Under the pieces are notes generated by a model, which did no database searches, was not told where the DNA came from, and saw only the letters and a list, made by a program, of their open reading frames with translations. The position numbers were made by a program, and so were the translations under genes. Source: Clusia tigrina (Eukaryota; Arthropoda; Insecta; Diptera; Clusiidae). Taken from it: a DNA stretch of 64,000 bases. Location: positions 3,141,501 to 3,205,500 of the forward strand of contig OV050031.1 of NCBI GenBank assembly GCA_920105625.2, written 5' to 3'. Shown here piece by piece: positions 48,535 to 60,700 of the stretch (its first letter is position 1; each line of letters begins with the position of its first letter).

Positions 48535-49330
48535 TATCAGAGCAAACCAACGAGTTGCAAATGAAATATGAATAATGTAACCAGGTAGCATCCCTCGGCA
48601 GGACTCGCCATACCCTTTATACGTGTCCGTGGTGTTTGTAACTTCGCTCAAATAATTCTTACTAGAGTGATATAAAATATTTTGGAAAAACAGTAATATT
48701 TCTAAATTAATTAAAGCTACTTTCTGAACGGTTAATAAAAAACCGAATTTTAGGGTTGAAGCCGCCTTATTTTTTCACCATAGTGTAGCACGACATGGCA
48801 AAATTATTAACAGGTACCAGCCCGGAGAAAAGCTGTGGAAGTAAAATGGTTCAAATATGAATACAGTAACTAGGTAGCATCCATCGGAAGAGCGTCGCAT
48901 ATGAAGTTTGGCCGCTTATTTATATTTGTAATTTTTTTACTCGAAGAATTGTAATTTATTTATTTTATTTGTTATTAATTTAAAATTTATTATTATATTT
49001 AAGAATTTCAAATATTTCTAAAATAAGTAAAAATGCAATATTTCTAAAATATGCAAAAAGCGCAAAAATAGTGAGAAGAAAAAGAGCTCAAGGAGCTTCT
49101 TGGCGGTCATTTTGCGTTATATTTGAAATCTTCTTTTGAAGCTGGAGCACAATTGTGGTAATATGCGTGTTTTTATTCGCAACAAAAAATAAAGAGAACA
49201 AATGCAGATTCCATAAAGTGATAAATCATATCATATCCTAGTTGGGGATCCAATATTATTATCATAGCAAAACTATTATCAGATGGACGCCTAGGCAAAA
49301 GCTGTGGATTAAAATGAAAAAATTTAATTT
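48535..49330. repeat. Diverged dispersed repeat, two to three units
   Basis: AATATGAATA..GTAAC-AGGTAGCATCC-TCGG occurs at about 48566 and 48853. The left part of the second unit (GGCAAAATTATTAACAGG ... GGAGAAAAGCTGTGGA-GTAAAATG) is echoed at 49264-49315 (GCAAAACTATTATCAG ... GGCAAAAGCTGTGGATTAAAATG). The fragments probably derive from one element. Confidence 0.6.
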
Positions 49331-50232
49331 ATGTTTTATTATGCCCTTTGGGATCAGATTGGATTTATCTGATAATGATTTTATTATCAACTATAGGACT
49401 GTTGTAAGTATAGAATCGTTCTCTTTTAAAGGAAAGAGAGAAGAGAACTTTTTTTGCAATAAAAAAGATGTATAAAAAAGATTGTCTCAATGCTTAGAAC
49501 AATGTTTTAGTTACGCAATGCTTTTCACCTGAGAAAACGTATATTATTGGAACGATTATATATTAAATCGTATTGAATCCACTTTTCTCTGTAAAATCTT
49601 CCTCACTTCCAAATTTTCCTTCTAGTGGTACTGTAAATGGTGGAAGAGTTATCAAAACCCACTTTGAATGGCAGAAATTCACAATTTTTTGGTTTAAAAT
49701 AAATTTACATTTTTCAGTTATAATCCAGCTCACATTTTTTTAAATAATTCCTAATTTACATGGTAGTGGCTGCGAAGGGCACAGTTCCTAGTCCAGAAGA
49801 AACACTCAGACCACGCGCATGTCCATTGTGACCTTTTTCCTTGATTAGGTTTAATTGATTCCGGAGCAAGGGGACTTTTTTCCTTCATATCCCTGCATGA
49901 ATTGTGCTAATTTTGCAAATTCGTTTGCAACTTCCAAATATAGTCGGTCTTAAATAAATTGGTTCACTCATATTGGACATACATTAAAAAACAAAAACAA
50001 TCCGATGCAGATCAGCCATCAAATCGACACATAAATTACGATCAAATTGTATGAATACGGTCTATACTATACCTCTCGCTTTTGCCCAAGAAATCGAATT
50101 CTTCACTCCAAAATTCTTCTCGCCCTCAGGGCTGGATCTTACTTTTATGTATTATTATGAAAAGATAACACTGGCTTTCAGAATGCGCTTTATGCTGGCT
50201 ATTCCAGCAATTTGCGATACTTACCAATCTGT

Positions 50233-50725
50233 CAAATATGATATATTATATATACCCGTCTCTTTCAACTCCTCAGACGCATCAGGGAATTGCCATTTGT
50301 TTGGTTTTTGTGCGACGCAGCAAATACGATATATCGTATTTGGTGCTCGATAGAATTCCGCCTGTGAACTAAATTTATATATCGGAAGTGGGAATAGGGT
50401 TGCAACTAATCATACCTATTTAAAATGTATCCAAAACGAAAGTATAAATCAAAGATCAATTGTACAAAGTAAATTTTTATTTTAATTCAAGAGAAATAGA
50501 AGAAATTAATCAACTAACTGAGTACTTGCAATTGCTGTACTTAGCGCTATGGACCTGCGCTTCATAAATACCAAATTTCGTATATAACATGATATTTGGT
50601 AAATACGCCCTCTAAACTAATCTTTTTCCAATTCGTTCATGTTAAATACGATATATATTATTGTATCGTATTTGATCCACACGGTGAATTCGCTGCGAGG
50701 AACACACTACGATATATCATATTAG
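50233..50725. repeat. Second cluster of CGATA-bearing palindromes
   Basis: At 50321-50342 lies a perfect 22-bp palindrome: CAAATACGATA followed by its exact reverse complement. At 50644-50673, 10-bp perfect arms (AAATACGATA / TATCGTATTT) enclose a 10-bp AT loop. At 50571-50599, CCAAAT and ATTTGG arms flank a related core. Weaker copies lie at 50233-50255 and 50707-50725. The same family occurs at 29621-29858. Confidence 0.7.
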
Positions 50726-51686
50726 AAGCCTTATCGCGTTCGTTCATGGATTAACCATGGTTTCACCGCGTCTAACAAGCCAGCTTTCATTACTGAAAGA
50801 TTTGGATCTACACCTACCCATCAATAAAAATGTGATATTTTGTTTTCTTCCTAGTATCATTTATTTCATTTTCTGTTTCCATGTTTCCATATATTATTTT
50901 TTCAATACTTTTAAGATTTTAACATAATTCTCTTCTTTTCTTTCTTACCATTTAAAAAAACACCTTTGATAAATGAAATGTTTCACATAAATAATTTTGT
51001 ATGATTTTTACACCGATGATTCTTTCTTTCCTTCTTATTTTGTTTGCTTTCGACTAAAATTTCAATTATATTTTTAATGTAAACATTGTTTTGGGGTGGT
51101 CTGAAAAGGTTTCTCGCAATTTCAGTTACAATCATTTTTAGTTAGTTAATAGTTAACACATTAAAGAAGTTGCTGCAAATGATTTCAGGCTGATACACAA
51201 TCAATTTTGTTGCTGGCGGGAGAGCTCCATGTGTGTTGGTCTGTTCTTCATCGTTTGTGGAGGAATCGGGAGTATCCTTTTGGCATATACACATTACATA
51301 TAAATAGTCAATTTTGTGTTGGTATAAAATTCGTCCTGCTAATACTTCTTATTGTTTCACCAGAATTTTGAACCTCGTGTCTTCTCTGATAATGTTTCAT
51401 TTTATTATTGCGCTTGTTGTATATAAGGGCGTAGTATTATATATAAATATATGTATGCATGTGTGTGTATGTATTTATGTATGTATAAAATATATGCCGA
51501 AGACAATTCCGCAAGAATGTATGCATGTTTAATTAAAAAAATGATGAATAATCGTTGAAGGAGAGGGGGTTATATGGAACTGTGTTTCAAATATTAATAA
51601 GTCCTGCTTATGGGTATATATAATATATATGCTGATCCTTGATGTGATAAGAATTTAACTGGAATTTAAGATTTAATCCTAAATTG

Positions 51687-54600
51687 CTATTCGCCATTGC
51701 TCTGTGGTTTCTGCTCGTCCTCAGATTCAGATTCTGAAATAAAGCAGAGACAAACGATTTATGAATAATCTGGTTGAATAAATTCAATTGTAGTTTAGAT
51801 TAAATATATATATGACGGGTGTGTTATGCACTACGATCGAAACGAAAAGACATATTATGACGCCCCTAGGATCTTTAAATACAATTGTTATTCAAATCTT
51901 ATTCTCCGACTCTAACCCCATTCTTCCAAATTTCATAAGTTCACACCTAAGCAGTTATCTATCACATGTCTATGTAGATCTGTAATGGTCTTCATTGGCC
52001 TAAAAAATCTATTAAAGTTTAAGATAGCCAGGCAAGCAAAGACCATGCCTTAATCTTGCAATTTGGTACAATAAAAATTGATACAAGTCAAATCAATTCA
52101 CTTCTCACAAACTGCATTCAACTTGATTGTCAAAAAGAGCTCCTTGTTTCTAGGATTGTAGTTTTGTAATGGTCTTCATTGGCCTAAAAAATCCATTGAA
52201 GTTTAAGATAGCCAGGCAAGCAAAGACCATGTTTTCATCTCGCAATTTGGTACAATAAAAATTGATACAAGTCAAATCAATTCACTTCTCACAAACTGCC
52301 TCTTTTCCACCCCAAACACATCTTATTTGAATTACCTTCTTCAGCAGACTGCAACCACTCGACAAACTTCTTCATTTGCTCCAAGAAATGCATTTTACCC
52401 TTGCTGGAATGGGCCTCTTTGTACCATCTAAGTATAATCTCTTCGGATACCACTTCAGCTGTAAATTTATTACATAGTTTAAGTTTTTAAGTTTATAATT
52501 TATAATCGCTACTATTACTCACTTTTATAGAATAGAAGCACAATTTTTTGGAAGGCTTTCATAAAATTCATGTTTTCATAGCAAAATTCCTGCACCTTCA
52601 ATATTAAAGACAGCTCTGCACGATCGGTTGTGGCAAAAGACTGCAATAGCGGGCAATAGCCTTTCAAATGCCTCACTGCTTGATCAGTGACAAGTTCCTC
52701 CTTCTTATTCCATTCGCCGAGTGACATTACGGTCGACCAAATCTTGAAATGCATTGTTATTATGATGAAAAGTGAGCATTTGAGAGAGATGAGATTGAGA
52801 ATACTTACAATAATTATGATTTCATTATCGGGAATGTTAGTTTTCTGTGCAAATTCTTTAATATCCGCTGTTATCTCTGCATGCGGCTTCTCATCGTTAA
52901 GATCATCGATTAGGGTTTGTTGTAGCTCACGCTTAGCCTCTTGGCTAGCCTGAGCCTTGTGTAATTTTATGATTTCATTAAGTTCTTTGTCAAGAAAAAC
53001 TTGTTTAAAATGTTCCTCAGTACGTTTATTTGGTGGGAAAAAGTCCATTAGCCTAAAAAGGACATAAGTTCAATTTAGTACATTTTTAGAATGGATAAAT
53101 TTCTATAATTGAAGGCATTTTAAGGCGTTATGTATGAAATTAAATTCAGACCCAAATAAAGCGGAGGTTTATTTGCGAATTAAATACAATTACAATATAA
53201 TTTAGTCTTGGAGAGTTAATTAATGAAATTATCGCGTTTTGTATTAATTTCAACCTGAGACCCTCCGAATTTCCAAAATGTTTCTTTCCTGATCGAGGAG
53301 TTAGCTTTACATTGGAGAAACCTTTCCACAAAGTTCCCTCAATATTATTTTTAGTAACTTGGAAAATGTTCAACTCAATTATTTTAGATTTTGTGACTGT
53401 GATTATTGTCCAAATGAATCTATAGAATCAGAAGCAGGACACCCAAAACCACTTTCATTTTTTCTTGCCCACTTTGTAGAACGAAATTGATACAAATATT
53501 TATCAAAACCTTTTCCAAAGTGGGCGAATAATTGCGTCTGAACACACGGGAAATTTTCGTCCCGTATGCATTTTGTTATTCATGACTAATTCGAGATTTT
53601 CTTAATACATTATTGCAATATGGTGGCATAATAAAAATTGAAGATTGTATTGCAATTCATCAGATTTGTAACTGTGATTATTGTCCAAATCATCTATGAA
53701 ATTAGAAGCAGGACACCCAAAACCGCGTTCAAATTGTTCTCGCACACGCAAACAACGAAATTGAAGTAATAATTCAAAGTCATTTATTTCAGTGGGCGAT
53801 TCTGGTGAATAAATGGGCAATATTATGCGACCACCTACGAATGATTGCAGTCCGTGCCACAATACTTCCCAATTGCCAGCCACATTTTTCAGGAAGAACG
53901 TTTCAAGCTCAATATTTGCATGTACTTATTTATGTAGACGAACTCAGTAGATTTGTATACAGAACTTTCAATCCATTTGAGTTACCAACCACACAAAGTA
54001 AGGTACAAAGAAGTTTAATAAAAAAAAAACCAAATATTTCCAAGTCCACAAGGAAATCTACATAATTAACTTATATATAGCAAACAATTCGAATTTGCAA
54101 AATCTTTTATCATAAGAAACAAAAAAAAAAAAGAAAACATTTTGGAAAAGTTATCGTTTTTAATATTGTAACAGTGATTATTGTCCAAATTGAATCTATA
54201 ATTTTAGAAGCAGGACACCCAAACCACTTTAAAATTATTCTCGCGCCTTTGTTTTAGATGATCTGGATATGTCAACTTGTGATAATCAGTCATTCATAGT
54301 CAAAGAGCGCACATAATTTTGCTTCAAGTATGAGGAAGAGACCATAAATTACTTACTTGCTTTCAAGTCCACCTTTTTTAAGAGCTTGCACCAAATATGC
54401 AATGCCCTTTTCCTGTTTGAAGGTGACAAACAGCTCCACGAGAAAGTCGAGAGCGATGCCGTCCTTAATTAGATGCTCATTATTCAGAACTAATAAAACA
54501 TTTGGTGGTATTGAACCATTCACTGCAAAATTAAATGGAAATAATGTAAAAAACGGAGTTAGTAAAGAGGTAACACAAAAATATGAAACTTCGCCATAAA

Positions 54601-56194
54601 TGAATTGTTAAAGGATTCGTGTCTTCTGAATCTGGCAAATAACTCAGAAGTCAGTACACCAGAGTAATTGATATTCCAACTAGTTAATAGTTTTTACAAC
54701 ATGCAAAATTCAATTGAAAAAACCAAATTTGGTTAGTTGGAATTGACTATCGGCGTAGTTAAGATGATATAGTATAATGAACGCATAATTACCCAGCCAA
54801 AGCGCCGTCATACGCGCAAGTTTGGTGCGTTCGCTTGGAGTAAAACCTTTGATGAAAACCAATACTTTCTTCATTTCTTCTTCAAACATCTTCTCCAAGT
54901 ACTTATATCGACGCATGAGCTTGACGAAAACCTGCCAAAGAGAAAACAAATAAAATATAAAAATTGCACAATTCAGTTTATGCATAAGAAGCAACTAGAT
55001 TGAGCTCAATGTGGACCATATTGAAATCTGATAAGTTAACGTATGAAATATCAGACAAATATATGAACCGTGTTAATTTGGCATACATTCGACACCAATT
55101 ACTGCATTTGGGACAAAAGACTTGTCGACTAATAATCGGCTCTAATAGTATGCAATGCATAAGCATTACAATAATAAGTTAAATGTGAATTTATTTCAAT
55201 TTACCTGCTCATGGTTGCGCATCGCTTCCATATCTTCGGCTGCCTCAAATATACAGTAATTTGTGCGAGGTTTCTCGCCATCCTGAGAAATTGATCCTCC
55301 CGGAACTATAAATAACAACAAAAACGTTCCATTATTAATTGGACTCTATATGTTTGCTTTATATTCAGACTACAAACCTAAGAGACCACCAGCGATTAAT
55401 ATGTCAAAAAGAACTTCTCCGTAACGACGATAATCAAGTTTATTACCAGCGCTGTCTAGATATTTTGAGATTTGCTCCAAGTCGCCTTCAGTTTTTTCAA
55501 GACCAGCAATGACCGCATCACGGAATCCCGTTGGGTCATATTTCTCTCTTTCATCTGTTTAAAAATAAATAAGGAATTTGTAAATAAAACAAAATTGAAA
55601 GGAACTTATAATCATATTGTTGAAATATTCAGTATGGAAGTATGGCAATCAGGGTCTAAATTTGTTCGTTAAGTCAAGTCATAATCATTATATAAGAATT
55701 CCTCAGTAAATGAAATATACACAGTATACTTAAGCAGTCCAAATTTTCTCTTTGCATAAAGCGGGATTTAGACGGACTATCATTCTACGTCAATTATTGT
55801 AGGTGATTAGTGAAAAATGTGTTTATGCGTCACATGGAATCATGGATTGATGAAAACCCAAAAAGTTAGATATTCTATCAATCGTCTTCCATGTGACCCT
55901 TACACAAACTTTCAGCAATTGGTATCATGATTGACCGTCTAAAACACGCCAAGAGGAAGAAATGTTTATATAAAATAAGGAAATTCTATCAATCGCCTTC
56001 CATGTGACCCATACACACACCCCCCCTTCAGCAATTGACCGTCTAAGGCGCGCCAAGAGGAAGGAAACTAAAGTCCCGGACAAAAAAGCAGTCCTCTTAT
56101 TTTACTAGTAGAAAAAATATGTTTGGGACTTACCTCTTTTTCTGGTCTTGATGCGCTGACCTGATAGTACTGGTCTTTCAGTTTTTTGACTCAT
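51687..56194 (-). CDS. kra: Krasavietz / eIF5-mimic protein (BZW family)
   Basis: Nine coding exons with consistent phase: 56134-56194, 55378-55554, 55205-55305, 54793-54931, 54357-54522, 52809-53052, 52523-52742, 52336-52458, 51687-51733, giving 425 aa (fly kra is about 420). The start [20 protein letters not shown] leads to [40 protein letters not shown] and [16 protein letters not shown]. Then follow [19 protein letters not shown] and [20 protein letters not shown], and a C-terminal W2 (HEAT-type) domain containing [45 protein letters not shown] and [11 protein letters not shown], with an acidic tail. The family binds eIF2/eIF3, opposes eIF5 in start-codon selection, and in flies acts in axon guidance and memory. 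An acceptor just before the ATG (TTTTTTAG, ~56207) means at least one noncoding 5' exon. Three introns hold unusual repeats. Confidence 0.95.
51982..52299. repeat. Near-identical 134-bp tandem duplication in kra last intron
   Basis: Copies lie at 51982-52115 and 52166-52299, offset 184 bp, with 6 differences that I can count (about 95% identity). Each copy contains GGTCTTCATTGGCC and, about 30 nt later, GGCAAGCAAAGACC. These can pair as an imperfect 14-bp stem on either strand. The duplication lies wholly within the intron between the last two coding exons. Confidence 0.9.
53391..54250. repeat. Three copies of a hairpin-like element in one kra intron
   Basis: Copies start at about 53391, 53666 and 54165. 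Each has GTGATTATTGTCCAAAT, a variable 15-20 nt middle, then AGAAGCAGGACACCCAAA. TGTCC and GGACA can pair around the variable middle. Copy 1 continues into a second, perfect 10-bp inverted repeat, GCCCACTTTG ... CAAAGTGGGC (about 53467-53528). Copy 2 keeps a remnant of it (CAGTGGGCGA). All lie in intron 53053-54356. Confidence 0.85.
55766..56070. mobile_element. Foldback/MITE-like element in kra first coding intron
   Basis: The left arm (55766-55852) begins TTTAGACGGACTATCAT and ends TCACATGGAATCATGGATTG. The right arm (55873-55944) is an imperfect inverted copy (CTATCAATCGTCTTCCATGTGA ending ACCGTCTAAA, shown in parts). A second, direct copy of the right arm lies at 55984-56048 (CTATCAATCGCCTTCC ... 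GACCGTCTAAGG), with CGCCAAGAGGAAG following both. This is a nonautonomous foldback element plus a partial duplication. No transposase is present. Confidence 0.7.
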
Positions 56195-59100
56195 ACAATA
56201 AATTGCTAAAAAATAAAAATAAAATGTCATATTACTAAATGTTTGCTTGGTAGAATGGAGCTTATAATTTGCAGGAAATAAAATATACACTATCTTATCT
56301 ATCAGCAGACTGCGATGTTGCATTTAAAAATAAATAGCTGCGCATTTTTTCGCTTATCAATTAACCGCTTTGTATGTACACAACACTCGCATTACAATTC
56401 GTAACAATGAAAGCATTAAATACATTTTCCAACCGAAGCAACCTCAAAAAATTCATTCTAACCTAAGATTTGGCAAATGGTCAAAGCAATCTCTTCGCTT
56501 TACGTCAAGACATGTGGCTTCAAATTTTTTTAATATGATTTAAGCTCGAAAGAAAAGTGAAAGGCAGCTGCACACAATCAACTCTTTATCTTGAAAGAAA
56601 TGACTGCGAAGTGAAATTTAATTGTGAAACGAGGTCAAATAAACCAACGCAACAAATGTAGTATACACATCGTCAAAAAGAAAAACACATTATACAGAAA
56701 AACTCAATAAATACACGCTTTCTACTTACACTTTTACTTTTGCGGAAGTATGCAAGTGTGATTAAATATGCTTTTTTCCTTTGTTCAAAAATGCTTCCTA
56801 ATTGTATATTGTATATTCTGACCTCGTTGTTACGTTGCAATGTGTTCTTGTAATTAAATACAACGGAATAAATTTACAGAAGAATTAACCTCGCCTTGTT
56901 GTCTCAAGTGCAAATTGTAGTCGCTTTGCTTCCTTTCTTTGTCACTTCTATTATTCGCTTTTCAATAACCGCCTTATATCGCACGTATACTTTACTACTA
57001 CTCACACACAACTGTTGATTATATGTGTTTTTAATTTTTCGTTGCAAATACTTATCCAACAATTAATTATCAAACGAAAAAAATTCACTTAAAACAAAAA
57101 AATAAAAAAAAGAACCAACATAAAAAAAAAATTAATTTAATCTGATATTCCCCTATAACCTATTACACCAACTTCTTAATTAAAAATCAAGAGACGTATT
57201 TGGAAAACGTGTCCGCGTATTGACAGATATCAGTACAAAAACGGGTACGATATTTAGGTCGTATGAAAAATAACCGATTCGTTTTCGTGGCGGAATGAGC
57301 CGCCATTTTTGCTTATCACAATGTATTGTGTGGCAACTCTACATTTCAGCCAAATCGGGCTTTTTTTCTATCTGCACCAAGGTAAAATCACTTTTTAACA
57401 CTTTCTCAACAATTCCGAACTTTAGTGGGATGATTTAATTATTAATAAATTTCACGACCGATTATTTGTTCAAACATGTCGTATTACAAAACACGCATTA
57501 AAATATTCACACACGCTGTGGAAAATCCAAATACATCCATACATACATGGGTATTCAGCCTTATATTAAGGTGGCAAATGCACACATATCCGAATCGAAA
57601 TCGCTACAGCAATAAAATGCAAAAAGTACAGCTTTTTCAAACAAATATGAAATCTACTTTTAACCATACCAATTAAAATAAATGGATAACATGCCAGAAT
57701 TGACTAGATTCAACGAAGAGCAAAAATTAAAAAATGTGGCCCACACGGTTCACGGCGGCGGCCATTTTAATATTTTTTTTCACTCTAGATGACTAAGCCA
57801 ATTATCAAATGTTATATACTCAATTTTAATAGATTTCCTTATTTAAAATGTTTAAAAGGCAATGATAATAAATATAAAATACTTACGGTTAAAACAAAAA
57901 AAAATTTAGCTCGGCCAAAAACTTTAAATTTTACTCTGTCACTTGCGTACAAATGAACACACCACTTCCTTTCAACAGTATATATGTAATGGCTGATGTC
58001 TAATGGCTGGTGGCTCCTCGTTGGTGACTGCAAATTTGAAATATGCGGCTAGCGAGATTGTTGCGCGCAGAGAGATACTTATGTGTGCAAGCAGGATGAC
58101 ACTACTTCACACACCGAATTACACTATTAAATAAACCGTTTCGAACAGGGGGCACTGAAAATATGATGTGACAATATGTTCAACTGTTCTTTCAAAAAAT
58201 ATGTTATAATCTTTTGACAAATTAAATAATTAATTAACAGGAAAACTGAAAAAAACATATATATATAAGTATTTTTTTCGTAAAGTAATAAGCATACAAA
58301 AGTCACATTGGGCTAGTAGATGAAGTAAATCCAATGAAATCCGGATATTGCGGACGACTGTCTTAAGAAGATTTCAGAATTCTTAATGAACTAAATTCTA
58401 GGATCTTTTGTAACTACAGAGCTTGTCATAATTGGTCGAAAGGTGGCCGCAGTGACTAGGTGACTTGTTCCCAATCTCAAGCAATCTAATCTAAATCCAA
58501 TGAAACTCATTAAACAGATGAAATTAAGAATGTTCAAAGCCACTTCTGTAAATAAAATAAACACATATGTTTCGAACATAAATATTGTTTGCATTTACGT
58601 TAACTGGTAAATGCGTATGTACATTTAAACACTAATTAAAAATTTTTAAATTACTTAATACAATTCATGATATCATCTTCATATGGTTAATATGGAATCT
58701 ACTCCAAAAGAAATAATTAAGTTGTGAATCTCATTATATTTAGTATTATGAATAAATTAGTAAAATACTGCAAGAAAATAGTGAATAATACCGAAATTTA
58801 TGAACATATATAAGGAAAAATATAGATGAGACCAAGGTAACTTTATCTTAAAGAAGGATGAAAGGTGAATTTCTTCCTATGTGAATGGTAAAACACCATT
58901 TTGCAGGAGGAAGCTGCATATATCCAACTTTACAGCGCTAATATGTTTATTCGGTGTTGTATGTATTTACATTACAAGGCACTCAACTTGCCTTCTCGCA
59001 GCTACACTGTCGTTATCATGGAGCACTAATATTGTAGTTGCAATGATACAACAATAACAATTTCAGTAAATTTAATATTAAGTGAAAAAAACTGCTCGCT

Positions 59101-59835
59101 AAAATAAATGTAAACAAATTATCGGATTTAAAAAAACAATCAAGAAGAAGAGTGAGTTTCCCTTCCGACCCACCTAATCCCACGTCTCTACGGGCAGTTT
59201 TTTATGGCATAACAACTGTCAAATTTCATTGAAAAAGATGGCAATATTATAATGGTGCGCTTTGCCATGTTATGCAAGGTGAATTTCGTACCTGCGGAAT
59301 TGTCAAACATAAGCAATGTGTGATTAAATACTGTTCAAAATAAACGAAATTGAGAGGAATAGAGAAATGCATAAGAGCTGCTTAAAGTGGTACACAATTT
59401 ATATAAAATATATAAAATAGTTAAATAGACTTAAAATTTCTTCATAATGTTCAAACTTCACAAAAATAACAGTTAAACATTTTTATTCACTCAAGTCAAA
59501 ACTCTATTTGCAATCTTTGGCATATTTGTTTTCATAGTATTTTTCTATAAATTCAATTTTGACAGCCACATCGGGAAAATTGGTTCAAAAAAATTTGTTC
59601 TTGCAGTAACCATGTGAATTATTTGCCTTGTTATATTCACAATTGTGATATCACATCGAGTCATTCCTTTTGCTGCCACCCTATCCTAAAGTACATTCAC
59701 AATAGTAATTGTTTGGTTGAATTTTGTCTAATCAGCTGTTCGGGTGCTGAAGTTTTTAATGTGTTAACTACAATTATCACAGAAATTGCTTTTTGAAAGA
59801 TATTGTTTGCAATAAAACTTGGTATAGCGCTAAAA
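56195..59835. promoter_or_regulatory. Head-to-head kra / mRpS18A intergenic and 5' region
   Basis: No coding gene is visible. The kra 5' noncoding exon(s) and both promoters must lie here. Candidates for kra initiation sites on the minus strand are two AAAATGGC/GCC words, at about 57301-57310 (GCCGCCATTTTTGC on plus) and 57748-57770 (GGCGGCGGCCATTTT on plus). They resemble the YY1-type element of housekeeping promoters. The remainder is AT-rich. Confidence 0.35.
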
Positions 59836-60384
59836 ATGTCCGGATTTTTAAGAGCTGCCTCTCTTGTGGTTAAAACTAATGTTTTGCAAGTCAGATCAGT
59901 GGCCACATCAACTCCAAAACTGTTAAAAGAAAGTAAGCTACAAAGAATGATTTCATAACCTCCTCATATATGAAGACAATACAATTAAGTTTTTTAACAC
60001 ATATAATTTGCAGTACGGGAAACCCAAGAAAACGATGCACTTGTTGTGGAGGGAGTCCATGTGACATCGCCACGGTCCAGCAAGCTGCTGAAAGAAGCTT
60101 GCCAAAGCAGATTCTGTCCGGAGTGCACACTTGGTCTGGATATCAAGCACACAGATGTGCTTATACTCTCACAGTATGTGCGTTCAGATGGTTGCATGCT
60201 CCCGAAACGTATCACCGGATTATGTTATCGTCAGCAGAAGCGCATGAGTTCCCTGGTGACAATGGCACAAAAAGCCGGCCTCATGCCCAATCTGAACCCG
60301 GCGTGGAGTAAAAAAGATCCAAAAAAACGTTTCGGTTGGAAAAAGTACAACAAATACTACTTGGAATCCACCATTAAATATTAA
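59836..60384 (+). CDS. mRpS18A: Mitochondrial small-subunit ribosomal protein bS18m, mRpS18A
   Basis: Two exons, 59836-59932 and 60014-60384, giving 155 aa. The N-terminus (MSGFLRAASLVVKTNVLQVR) is basic with few acidic residues, as expected for a mitochondrial import signal. The S18 core follows: VTSPRSSKLLKEACQSRFCP, CTLGLDIKHTDVLILSQYVR, DGCMLPKRITGLCYRQQKRM, and a basic tail KKDPKKRFGWKKYNKYY. The paired cysteines (FCPEC and a downstream C) fit the zinc-coordinating S18A type. It acts in the mitochondrial ribosome, where it replaces or varies with other S18 paralogues. It is head-to-head with kra and converges on the ZAD gene, with stop codons about 0.3 kb apart. Confidence 0.93.
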
Positions 60385-60700
60385 TAGATCGAAAGACTTT
60401 GATTTTTGTTTAATTTTTATGTAATATAAAGTAATGTTCTCACAGAAAAAGATCGCAATTGTTTAAAACTTATAAAGTTGAATTCCTAGTACAATTATTT
60501 GTTAAAATACCGCTATGAATTTACATTCATTGATAAATTTTTAATATATTTCTATAATTAAAATTGATGGTCCTATGAAACGTGTTTTAAAGCCGTTGCC
60601 AGACGCCCTTGGATTTGAACTGGACAAACACCGCAGTGCAGATGTGGTCCAAATTCTGAGTTAGACCAAGCAACATCAGCTGGTGCCACAGCAAAGATTA
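60385..60700. other. Convergent spacer, mRpS18A and ZAD gene 3' ends
   Basis: No gene is visible. The stretch should hold both 3' UTRs. A tRNA box B-like word (GGATTTGAACT on plus, 60610-60620) is noted but does not fold into a tRNA. Confidence 0.4.

Larger units (their letters stand above)
47303..51686. other. AT-rich spacer between Vha26 side and kra 3' end
   Basis: No supportable complete gene. It contains a diverged repeat family (48535-49330), a palindrome cluster (50233-50725) and short GC-richer islands at 47540-47640 and 48095-48205. The islands have short open frames on the minus strand; one encodes 34 basic residues, ATG at 48203. Confidence 0.5.

Noticed and set aside
60595..60680. 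tRNA or SINE on the minus strand (box B-like AGTTCAAATCC)
   Set aside because: No convincing box A spacing or cloverleaf, and no second copy seen.
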